From Rhynchopus euleeides (taxonomy: Eukaryota; Euglenozoa; Diplonemea; Diplonemida; Diplonemidae): a DNA stretch of 64,000 nucleotides. The translations under genes were made by a program, and so were the position numbers. The notes below the pieces were generated by a model that saw only the letters and a program-made list of their open reading frames with translations, made no database searches and had not been told where the DNA came from. Positions 8,613 through 16,668 of this stretch are shown here, one piece after another. The stretch is taken from the NCBI GenBank assembly GCA_963210315.1, contig OY723261.1, forward strand, positions 2,232,001 through 2,296,000, read 5' to 3'. Within the stretch, counting starts at the first letter, position 1. Every line of letters begins with the position of its first letter.

Positions 8613-11600
8613 ACGAACAACCTGGTCATCGCCTCGCTGAATGTGACCTCCCTGGCAGCCCACTGGGATGACGTCCTCGAAGTTCCTGCACATGTCCTCG
8701 GCATCCAGGAGACGTGCTGTTCAAGAGCGGAGCAGGAGGCCAACGACTGGCAGCTGAAGGGGCACGACGGCAAACCTCCGGAGTGGGCTGCCCTGTGGGG
8801 CAAGCCGCGCCCCCCACGCAGATCGAAGCATGCGCCAACCGGCAACGTCATGAAGGGCTCCAGGGGAGGCGGTGTGGCTACCCTCGTGCGCCAGCCCTGC
8901 GTATCGCGAACAGTGCAGGATACGTGTTTGACCGCTGGGTTTGAGGACGGTCGGGTGATGCACAGCCTGGTCGCTCTCGGCTCGGGATCGACCTTCCTGC
9001 ACGTGTTTGTGGTCTACGCCCACACGGGTCCTGATAAGAAGGCTGCCGCGGCGCGCGAAGCCCTACTGCACGCTGTGCTGTTTGAGGCGCAGGTGCAGAT
9101 CGGCGATGCCCCAGCGGTGGTGCTGGGTGACCTAAACACGGACGTTGACCGCTCACCCACCCTACGCAGGGCGCTGGAAAACTCTTGGGTTGATGCGGCG
9201 GTCCTGCAGGCGGCGGAAGACGGTGAGGACCCCAAGCCGACGTACACCACCTCGCGATCGTCCTCCCGCATCGACTACGTCCTGCTGAACCATGTCGCGG
9301 CGCAGAGCTTCGTCAGCTGCTCCACGTCCCTGGCAGGAGTGCCGAACCACTGGCTGGTTAGTGTGACCCTCAATGCCATGGCCTTCACGCAGGAGACCCT
9401 ACGCTACAAGGTCCCCCGGGAGATACCTGCCCCCCTGCCACCCCCGAAGCCGGCAGCGGGTACACCGACACCACCTGAACCGCCTGACCTCCCCGACCTC
9501 ACGCCGTTCTACACGATGTCAGAGGCAGGTGATGTTGAGGGCGCGTGGCTACATCTGTCGAGCGCGTGTGAAAAGCATCTGCTGACACGGAGTGAGATCG
9601 TGGAGTCTGACGCCAAGCCGTACATGGGAAGGGGTCTTGCGCGCGAGCCGAAGAAGGTGCGTGTGGCTGCGCCGACATGTATCTCAGCAGGCACCGTGGC
9701 GACCGGCAAGGAGCTCCGCTACAGTGGGGTGATAAGCCGCCTTGAGCACTACGTCCGATCGCGCTCCAGCACACGCGGGGGACAGGGGTCGGTGTCTCAA
9801 GAGCTGGTGCGGTGCTGGCGCAATTGCCACAAGGTGCTGAAGGAGCTCCCCTCGGACGCAGGTGTCACACCTACCATGCTGAACTCCTTGCCTGACGTTG
9901 CGACGGTGAAGAAGCTACTGCACCGGGTACGTGCGTCCCTCCAGCGACTGAATCGGGAAGCGGCAGCGGCCCGGCGAAAGCGATGGAGGTCCACAGTTGC
10001 GAAGATGTTCACATCTGACCGCCGGAGCCTCGTCACGGTCCTGAAGGGGAGCCCCAAAGAATCTGCAGATACGGTGAAACGTGCAGATGGCTCGCTGACG
10101 GCTGAGATGGTCGAGATGGACACAATCCTGCAGCGTGCGTGGGGGCCTATCCTGCGGATGTACTCCCCAGACAAGCCTGAGCCTGAGCTGGAGCCGTTCA
10201 TCCAGGAGTTCGGTGACTTGGTGGAGTGCCACCCGATGTGTGTTGCCGACATCACCGGGGACGACCTGCTGGAGCTGCTGAAGCGCCGCAAGAAGAAGTC
10301 TGCGGCGTGCGGGGTGGACGGCTGGCGTATGGATGAGCTGCAACGGCTGCCGCTGCCTCTGTTGGAAGGGTTTGCCACCTTTTTCAACCTGGTCGAGCGG
10401 ACAGGGAAATGGCCTCCAGGCCTGATGACGGCCCTGGTCTCCCTCATCCCGAAGAGTGAAGACCTATCTCCGACGAACCTCAGGCCGATCACCGTCACCA
10501 GCTCGGTGTACCGCCTGTGGGCCTGCCGCCGCCTGCTCGACATCATGGAATGGCAGGAGTCTTGGGCGCTGGATACGCAGCACGGCTTCCGGCCGAAACA
10601 CCGCTGTGATGACGTGCTGATGGAGCTGACCACGCTTATCGAGGAAACGCTTCTGGATGACACGCAGCAGCTATACCTGCTCGCGCTAGATTTCCAGAAG
10701 TGCTTCGACAGGGTCCCGCAGAAGCTCGTCCTAAGGCTGGCGGAAGCCATGGGCATGGACCAGCGTATCCTGCGTCCCCTCCGCACAATGTACAGAGGGC
10801 TGAAGAGGCGCTTCAAGATGCCGCTGGGCGTCGGCAAGAGCTTCGAGGTGACCAACGGTATCCTGCAGGGGTGCCCGATATCGGTCATCCTCATCAATGC
10901 GTTGCTGTCCGTTCTGTTCCGTGCGATCGAGCAGCGTGTGCCCCAGGTCGAGACGCAGTCCTTTGCCGATGATGCGACGCTGATTTCGCAGGTGGATGAG
11001 GCGTCGGTGCAACAAGCTGTGGATGTCGTGGCTGGCTTCTGCGAGATGACCGGTATGGCGCTGAACGTCAAGAAGACGATCGCGATGGGTATACCTAAGG
11101 GCTCCTCTGCAGTCCGCAGAAAGCGCCCCTACATAGGCACCCTTGGGATAGGCGACGCCACGTTCCCTACGAAGAAGGCCGCCCCGATCCTTGGGGCAAA
11201 GACCTGCATCTCGGACAAGCTGAGGGAGAGGCGCAACAACGCCAAGCTCGGTTCGTGCGAACAGCTCCTGCACCGCCTACCGTCCTCTCCGCTGGGCACC
11301 AGACAGCGGGGTGAGATTGTTGCAAGCAACGTGGTGTCGCGCACGATCCACGGAGGATCCTACGCGCCGGTGTCTGACACGGCGATGAAACGGCACAGGA
11401 GTAAGCTGACGACCGGGATCATCGGTGTGAAGCACCCGTCGCGAAGTGTCGGTGCAACGCTCTCCATCATCAACAAGAGCCACCTCACCGACCCCGCGAC
11501 TGCGAATGCCTACACCATCCTCCGCACCCTCTTCGACACGTGCTCGCGGAGGCCTGGGCTGGTGAGTCGCCTGAACTCCATCAAGGAGAAGTACGAGGAC

Positions 11601-14600
11601 CACGACACGCTATCCCCGAAAGATGCCCTCGGCCCAGTCGGTATTGCGCTGCATACTGCCCTGCCCGCGGCGGGCCTTGACTGGGGCGACAACATTCTTG
11701 ATTGCGCGCTGGGAGAGATGAACTTGGTGCAGGAGGACCGCTCATCCCGCAACCACGCCCTGCGAGAGCAACTGCGCCGGCACGCCTGGCGGAAGCTCGC
11801 CGAATTTCGCCCCTCCTTCGCTGGGATCGAGAATGGTGTTGACTACCTCAGGACGAATGAGCTGCGCCTCACCACCAAAAACCCCATGATGGCCCATGCT
11901 CTGACGGTGATTCTCATCGGAGGCATCTTCTTCGCGACGCGCTGGGGCCGCAACAACGCCTACGTCTCTGGTGGTGAAAGGGATGATGCCTCAGACGCGC
12001 TCTCCTCCCCTCCAGACCCGTCCGATGAGGGCGCGGCGACGCAGGAAGAAGAGTGCGAGGAGGATGAAGAAGCCGAGGAGTATGAGGAAGCGGAGTCGGA
12101 AGACGCTGCCTCGGAGGCCGATGACGACCCTGATGCTGCCTCCCCCCATGCTGAGAACGCAGATCCCCCTCCTGAGAAATGCGTACACTGTGCGGACGTG
12201 CTGGACGACACACCAGACCACCTCTGGTGGGTGTGCAGTGCCTTCGACTGTGTCCGGTCTGAGCCCCAATTCGCGCCTCTACTTGCCGCGGACCGCTCTG
12301 ACTGGCCCCCGTGCCTTGCGCGCTATGGCGTCGTGCCGGAGGGATTCGACGTCGACGTGACGCTGCTCCACACGCTGATGGGTCGCATTGTGCTGAAGCG
12401 TTGGGAACTGGAGGCGAAGAGCCGTGGTGCAAAGCCCCTCGTCCACCCCTGGACAGCCGCCCTCTCGCTGCCTGCGGAACCTCATGACTTTGACTTCTCC
12501 CGCATCCCCGATGTACCTCCGGGCGAACGGATCTGGAAGAAGGCTGACATTGCGCTCCTGCGTGCCTTCACTGGTTGGCTGAAGGCCCTGCGCTGGACGG
12601 ATAGGGGCGTAGTGTCGAACATTGAGCTCGCTCTCGACTTCGAGGTGTACACAGGCATGCAGCTCCCCCGGACGACGGAAGGGACCAGCGACCTCCCCCT
12701 CCCGCCACTCAGGGAGCGTGGACGTGTCCTATGGACGTTGATGAAGCACATGATGCAACTCTGCCAACGCACACAACTCGGTAAGCCGTGGCCTGCCGAG
12801 CGGCAGGACCGAGTGGGGTGCCTCTCCTCCGTCGGCGCAGGGGAAGTATGGGGCGGCGTCGTCCCCAGACCCATCTTTGCCGGTGGCGCTGAGACGATCA
12901 CCGCCATTGAGAACAGCGCCAAACGTGCCGCGCGGGTCCAGAAGGGCGACCTGACCTGGGGTAGTGACGTATACCCAGACTACACCGGGATTAACAGAGC
13001 AGGGCGTGCCGCAGCGTGGGAAACCCCCGGGCCTGGACCGACCCGTAGCGCCTCTCCAGTGCTTGTACCTGATCACCTGGCCATACACGACAAGACGCGG
13101 GTCTGCAACGCGCACTCAAAACCTAGGTGCGACCTCTGCGAAGGCCAGGAGCGCAACTACCAGACGCATCTGGAAGCGTGCTGTCGCGCGCACCACTCGC
13201 ATGACGACGGCCTGTCTGTACGGTGCTGCAAGAAGCACAAGATGACGAGGTGTGGTGCATGCGCCAAGGCGGAAACCTGCTGCGAGGCGGGCCACCACGA
13301 ACCCCCCACTGACGAGGACAGCGAGATGTGCTCTGCTGATGATGACGGCAGCGGCGATGGGCACTCCGCGGGTGGCCCCTCGAACGGCGGTGACGAGGAG
13401 GTGGACTCCTGCGACGACAACGACGCGGATGGGGACAGTCCCCCTGCCGCTGGGGGCGGAGACGGGGATGCCGGCCTCAGCGAGCGCGACGAAGCCGCCG
13501 ACGCGCCCTCGGCGGCCGCCGACGATGATGATGATGGACCCCCATCTGAGGGATGTGAGACCGCACTGGGACAGGTTGCCACTGAGAGCGCCGCCAGTTA
13601 TGTTTATGAGAGTGGCCCAGTGCCAGAGAGGGTGGAACCCCCCTGTTCGGATGTGTCTTCTCCTGGTGTGGACGAGGTTGTGGCATGCTGCGACCTCGAG
13701 CTACCGCCAGCCCCTTCTCTCTCTTCCCTGCCTCTTCCTAGCTTGCTTAAGAGGCTGGCTGACGTGCGGGACGTGGCTGATGCCGCGCCTTTCAATAAAA
13801 GACAAGCTACCTGCACCGTAGTCAGCTCCTTGAGTGGCCCTTGTCCTGATATCTCGTCGCTTAGACCTTTCCCCAACGTGGCATCCCCTCCCCCTTTGCC
13901 GGAGAACACCCCACCTCCCTTTCGTCTTGTCACTGACCCGGGTACACAGACAGCCGGCGGGCTCGGCAAATCAACAAAGGTGCTTTCATCAAAGCGCACT
14001 GCCCAGTCGTCGCAGTCTGAACCTGGATTCACCTTCCTGCCCCCTCATGTCCCATCTGCCGCAAAGAGAGAGGCGGATGCCCTTGGCGCGCCCGACATCC
14101 CGCCACCGGGAAAAACGCCTGCAACTTGCGCAACGGTTAGCGCCTTGGACGTCCGGCCTTTCCCAGGCTTACTTCCCCTACCCCTCTGCAAGGGTACTCA
14201 TTGCCCCTCGTTCCTCTCACCCCGCCCCCTGGGCGCCCCTGTTTCGAAAACAAAGGCCGTTGGGCAATCTGACTCGAAACCTCCAGCAGTGGCTACCGGC
14301 TTCCTGTTTGATGCGCCAAGCAGGCCACTCACTACAGCTAAAGTCAAGGCATGGAGGTGGTTACTTCCCCCTTGCGCGATTGACCCCATTCCCCACAAGG
14401 TTCGTCTGTCGAAGATCCATCGGCAGAAACGTTTCCGAGCCCGGGCTTTCCCTTTTGACCCCCCCCGCCAGATCAGGCGTTCATCAGACTTCCTTCCCAG
14501 TAAGTGGAAGGTCCCGCGCTATTTTCAACGCGCGGCCGAGGTATCACCCTCCGAGCTTCATTCGGTGGAGCCTCCGACCTTCAGTGTTCACGTGCCTTTC

Positions 14601-14651
14601 CCTATTTTAACAAAAGAAAGGAGCAGATCGCGCCCGTGTGGTGTGACTTAG
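8568..14651 (+). CDS. Retrotransposon ORF2: 2A leader, endonuclease, reverse transcriptase, Cys/His-rich tail
   Basis: 2027 residues from ATG 8568. Order: 2A-like leader (1-15); apurinic-type endonuclease (~18-270) with E48 (GIQETCC), GDLNTD at 187-192, D236 (RIDYVL) and H261; reverse transcriptase (~500-830) with LRPITVTSSVYRLW, HGFRPKHRCDD, LDFQKCFD (D708) and FADD (799-802); an acidic stretch; a zinc-knuckle-like CVHC..HLWWVC from C1205; then a Cys/His cluster from C1513 with three CxxC or CC modules spaced by His. The last ~450 residues are acidic, then Ser/Pro-rich, with a basic end. The endonuclease has N260 where the usual SDH motif has Asp. No RNase H domain is evident. Nicks the target and copies its own RNA into it. 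Confidence 0.9.
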   Translation: MSLLLSGDIETNPGPTNNLVIASLNVTSLAAHWDDVLEVPAHVLGIQETCCSRAEQEANDWQLKGHDGKPPEWAALWGKPRPPRRSKHAPTGNVMKGSRGGGVATLVRQPCVSRTVQDTCLTAGFEDGRVMHSLVALGSGSTFLHVFVVYAHTGPDKKAAAAREALLHAVLFEAQVQIGDAPAVVLGDLNTDVDRSPTLRRALENSWVDAAVLQAAEDGEDPKPTYTTSRSSSRIDYVLLNHVAAQSFVSCSTSLAGVPNHWLVSVTLNAMAFTQETLRYKVPREIPAPLPPPKPAAGTPTPPEPPDLPDLTPFYTMSEAGDVEGAWLHLSSACEKHLLTRSEIVESDAKPYMGRGLAREPKKVRVAAPTCISAGTVATGKELRYSGVISRLEHYVRSRSSTRGGQGSVSQELVRCWRNCHKVLKELPSDAGVTPTMLNSLPDVATVKKLLHRVRASLQRLNREAAAARRKRWRSTVAKMFTSDRRSLVTVLKGSPKESADTVKRADGSLTAEMVEMDTILQRAWGPILRMYSPDKPEPELEPFIQEFGDLVECHPMCVADITGDDLLELLKRRKKKSAACGVDGWRMDELQRLPLPLLEGFATFFNLVERTGKWPPGLMTALVSLIPKSEDLSPTNLRPITVTSSVYRLWACRRLLDIMEWQESWALDTQHGFRPKHRCDDVLMELTTLIEETLLDDTQQLYLLALDFQKCFDRVPQKLVLRLAEAMGMDQRILRPLRTMYRGLKRRFKMPLGVGKSFEVTNGILQGCPISVILINALLSVLFRAIEQRVPQVETQSFADDATLISQVDEASVQQAVDVVAGFCEMTGMALNVKKTIAMGIPKGSSAVRRKRPYIGTLGIGDATFPTKKAAPILGAKTCISDKLRERRNNAKLGSCEQLLHRLPSSPLGTRQRGEIVASNVVSRTIHGGSYAPVSDTAMKRHRSKLTTGIIGVKHPSRSVGATLSIINKSHLTDPATANAYTILRTLFDTCSRRPGLVSRLNSIKEKYEDHDTLSPKDALGPVGIALHTALPAAGLDWGDNILDCALGEMNLVQEDRSSRNHALREQLRRHAWRKLAEFRPSFAGIENGVDYLRTNELRLTTKNPMMAHALTVILIGGIFFATRWGRNNAYVSGGERDDASDALSSPPDPSDEGAATQEEECEEDEEAEEYEEAESEDAASEADDDPDAASPHAENADPPPEKCVHCADVLDDTPDHLWWVCSAFDCVRSEPQFAPLLAADRSDWPPCLARYGVVPEGFDVDVTLLHTLMGRIVLKRWELEAKSRGAKPLVHPWTAALSLPAEPHDFDFSRIPDVPPGERIWKKADIALLRAFTGWLKALRWTDRGVVSNIELALDFEVYTGMQLPRTTEGTSDLPLPPLRERGRVLWTLMKHMMQLCQRTQLGKPWPAERQDRVGCLSSVGAGEVWGGVVPRPIFAGGAETITAIENSAKRAARVQKGDLTWGSDVYPDYTGINRAGRAAAWETPGPGPTRSASPVLVPDHLAIHDKTRVCNAHSKPRCDLCEGQERNYQTHLEACCRAHHSHDDGLSVRCCKKHKMTRCGACAKAETCCEAGHHEPPTDEDSEMCSADDDGSGDGHSAGGPSNGGDEEVDSCDDNDADGDSPPAAGGGDGDAGLSERDEAADAPSAAADDDDDGPPSEGCETALGQVATESAASYVYESGPVPERVEPPCSDVSSPGVDEVVACCDLELPPAPSLSSLPLPSLLKRLADVRDVADAAPFNKRQATCTVVSSLSGPCPDISSLRPFPNVASPPPLPENTPPPFRLVTDPGTQTAGGLGKSTKVLSSKRTAQSSQSEPGFTFLPPHVPSAAKREADALGAPDIPPPGKTPATCATVSALDVRPFPGLLPLPLCKGTHCPSFLSPRPLGAPVSKTKAVGQSDSKPPAVATGFLFDAPSRPLTTAKVKAWRWLLPPCAIDPIPHKVRLSKIHRQKRFRARAFPFDPPRQIRRSSDFLPSKWKVPRYFQRAAEVSPSELHSVEPPTFSVHVPFPILTKERSRSRPCGVT

Positions 14652-15053
14652 TAAATGACTTGGATAGCGTATCAGTTCTCGTGCGTCGTCTTTCGTAGAC
14701 GTTCTGTACGATGCGGATCCGCTAATCCAACATAGCAAACGATCGGGTGTGATTTGTTGTGATTTGTTGTTTTTTTCCCCAGCCTGATTACCCCAATTTA
14801 CATGTATTTTACATGTATAATACTTGTCATGCAAGTATTATCCATGTAAAATACTTGCATGACAAGTAAAATACATGTATAATACTTGCATGACAAGTAA
14901 AATACTTGCATGCAAGTAAAATACATGTATTTTACTTGCATGCAAGTATTTTACTTGTCATGCAAGTATTTTACATGTATAATACTTGCATGACAATTAT
15001 TATACATGTAAAATACATGTAAATGCATGAAATATACATGTAAAATACATGTA

Positions 15054-15382
15054 CCGTATACGTAAATATTATGGAACGTAAATATTATGGAACGGGCCCA
15101 TTTTTGGCCGGTCCGTTCCATAATATTTACGTTCCAAAATATTTACAGGGCCAGTTGGGGACTCGGTGGTGAGGACGGCTTGCCTCAGGAATCGCGCGAA
15201 AAGTGCACGAGTAGGTCCCGTCAGGGACTCTGCATGCCGTCCGATCACCTGGTCCAAGTCCCCGAGTCGCAGAAAGCCCTGTAAATATTATGGAACGAAA
15301 AAAATCTGGAACGCCAACCCACCAGCGTTCCAAAATATTTACGTTCCATAATATTTACGTTCCAAAATATTTACGTATACGG
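15054..15382 (-). mobile_element. E2 MITE, copy b (329 bp, TA target)
   Basis: Inverted relative to copy a and in the right arm of E1. Same termini (CCGTATACG), flanked by TA. The right flank reads TATATCA, as for copies c and d. Confidence 0.85.
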
Positions 15383-15546
15383 TATATCAAGTAAAAATAC
15401 ATGTATAATAGTTGACATGCAAGTATTATACTTGTATTTTTACTTGATATACATGTATTTTACATGTATATTTCAGGCATTTACATGTATTATACATGTA
15501 TAATAGTTGACATGCAAGTATTATACATGTATAATACATGTATATA

Positions 15547-16356
15547 CCGTAAACGGAAATATTGTGGACCGTAATAAAGGTGAACCGTACTATAGGTGGA
15601 CCGTAAAAAAGATGGAACAAATGGGATTTTTCCGGAACTTGGAACATTTTTACGGTCCACCTATTTTACGGTTGGGATCGTGGACTTGGCGGTTTTTTTT
15701 ACGAGTTCCTTCGCGACGAAGTCGCGAAGGAACCAAGGAAATCGTACGACTGAAGCTGCAGGATTAACACCACAGGGCCTCAGCACAGAGTGTGCGCTCA
15801 CCATCGTCCGGGAACTGTTCTCCCACAGTTACTGCAGGGTGTACTACACTAAAGGAGTACGATTTCCCTGAATTTTCCGGGCACTGATTCACGAATTTAC
15901 ATCTGGAGGGAGCCCGGTGGTCTCAGCTTCTGTCTGCGCGCCCTGCCGTACTGTGGCTGCTTTTGTGGGCTCGTGCAGCAGGTTCTACTTTTACTTCTAC
16001 CGGAATGCTCCTTGCATGGTACTACACTTCTCGAGGTGTGGTGGTGGGTGAGTCTCGAGGTGAGTGGTGGTGATCGTGCCTTTTCCACACGCAGGGAGGA
16101 CTTGCTTCTCTTGCTGGTGTTGGTTGCGGTGGTGGAGGGAGGGTCCAAAGCTGGGAGGTCGGGAGGCCTACGTGTGGGTGTCTGCGGCGTGGAGGCCGCA
16201 GTCCGCGCCCCGCAACCCACCAGCCCGCGGGCGAAAAACGCATTGTCTTTTCCATATTCAGTCCCAATAAATGGTGGACCGTAAAAAAGATGGAACGTTT
16301 GGCCTTTTTTTGGGAACTTGGAACATTTTTACGGTCCACCCTTTTTCCGTTTACGG
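15547..16356. mobile_element. E3: 810-bp element with CCGTAAACGG termini (TA target)
   Basis: Inserted in the right arm of E1 at TA; removing it restores the E1 end as seen at 60289. The ends start CCGTAAACGGAAA, and each end carries a hairpin built on GGTGGACCGTAAAAA and its complement. The interior holds a 13-bp-stem hairpin (15705-15733) and the R1 module. Architecture and terminal sequence resemble E2, so the two are probably related. No convincing coding sequence. Confidence 0.8.
15734..15866. repeat. R1 module inside E3
   Basis: Bounded by AAATCGTACGACT and GGAGTACGATTT, which are partly inverted. Related copies lie at 54337-54426 (partial) and 55229-55399. The shared core reads GTGTGCGCTCA, a CCGG word, GCAGTTxCTG and AAAGGAGTACGATTT. 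Confidence 0.6.
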
Positions 16357-16398
16357 TACTTGTAGTTATACATGTAAAATTTACAAGATCCCACCGTG

Positions 16399-16668
16399 TG
16401 TGCCCCCACCGGAGGGGGGGGGGGGTGCAAACCCCCGGCGAAGGATAACTTTTGGTGGTCGTATCGCCTGGCGTTGCGGTTGGTGATGAGAAACACCAAA
16501 CGGCTGTCTTGGGGGCATCGTGGTGTCACGCCCGCAGCGGTCTTCGAGGGGCCCTGATGATAAGACACCTCCCTGCCCGTGACTCTGTATCTTTGAATAT
16601 TCCATTTATTCTGCCTGGTGTCACCCAGCACACGATCACCACACGATCCACCTGCAGACAGTAGCACG
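16399..16668 (+). promoter_or_regulatory. Upstream region of acyltransferase copy C
   Basis: Nearly identical to the region before copy B. E1 sits immediately upstream, so only ~270 bp of ancestral upstream DNA still adjoin this gene. The AG-ended pyrimidine stretch before the ATG is retained (one base differs from B). Confidence 0.45.

Larger units (their letters stand above)
6289..14740 (+). mobile_element. Non-LTR retrotransposon with two ORFs and a 2A-like junction
   Basis: An 8452-bp unit flanked by a nine-base duplication GATCGGGTG (6280-6288 and 14741-14749), as expected from target-primed reverse transcription. It has a 170-bp 5' leader ending in a C run directly before ORF1, then ORF1, one in-frame stop, ORF2 and a ~90-bp 3' leader with no poly(A) tail. 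Both ORFs are open over 2.1 and 6.1 kb, so this copy is young and possibly active. The target word also occurs elsewhere in the E4 repeat array, so part of the flank identity could pre-date insertion. The closest named clade cannot be decided by eye. Confidence 0.85.
5658..14795. mobile_element. E4: foldback element with TGGGGTAATCAGG termini, carrying the retrotransposon
   Basis: The ends are inverted repeats of about 55 bp with roughly two mismatches, starting TGGGGTAATCAGGCTGGGG. The flanks carry a five-base duplication ATTTA (5653-5657 and 14796-14800). The uninterrupted E1 copy reads GGCATTTACATG at this point, which confirms insertion into E1. Without the retrotransposon it is ~677 bp and built from TTGTGATC/TTGTGATT words in both orientations. 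No coding capacity of its own is seen. The superfamily is unclear. Confidence 0.75.
5075..16398. mobile_element. E1, first copy: palindromic CACGGTGG transposon carrying nested insertions
   Basis: Terminal inverted repeat CACGGTGGGATCTTGTAAAT at 5075 and its reverse complement ending at 16398, with a two-base duplication TG on both sides. The target without insertion is present in the window near 2697 and matches the joined flanks exactly. The arms consist of alternating ACATGTAT, TACTTGCATG and TATATTTCAGGCA words that form one long palindrome. Subtracting the nested elements (E2 twice, E3, and E4 with its retrotransposon, each with its duplication) leaves about 691 bp, close to the 680-bp uninterrupted copy at 60289-60968. 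No transposase is encoded, so it is non-autonomous. Confidence 0.85.

Noticed and set aside
9797-11071. 424-codon minus-strand frame over the reverse transcriptase
   Set aside because: Antisense shadow of a high-GC coding region; no domain, Ser/Arg-rich.
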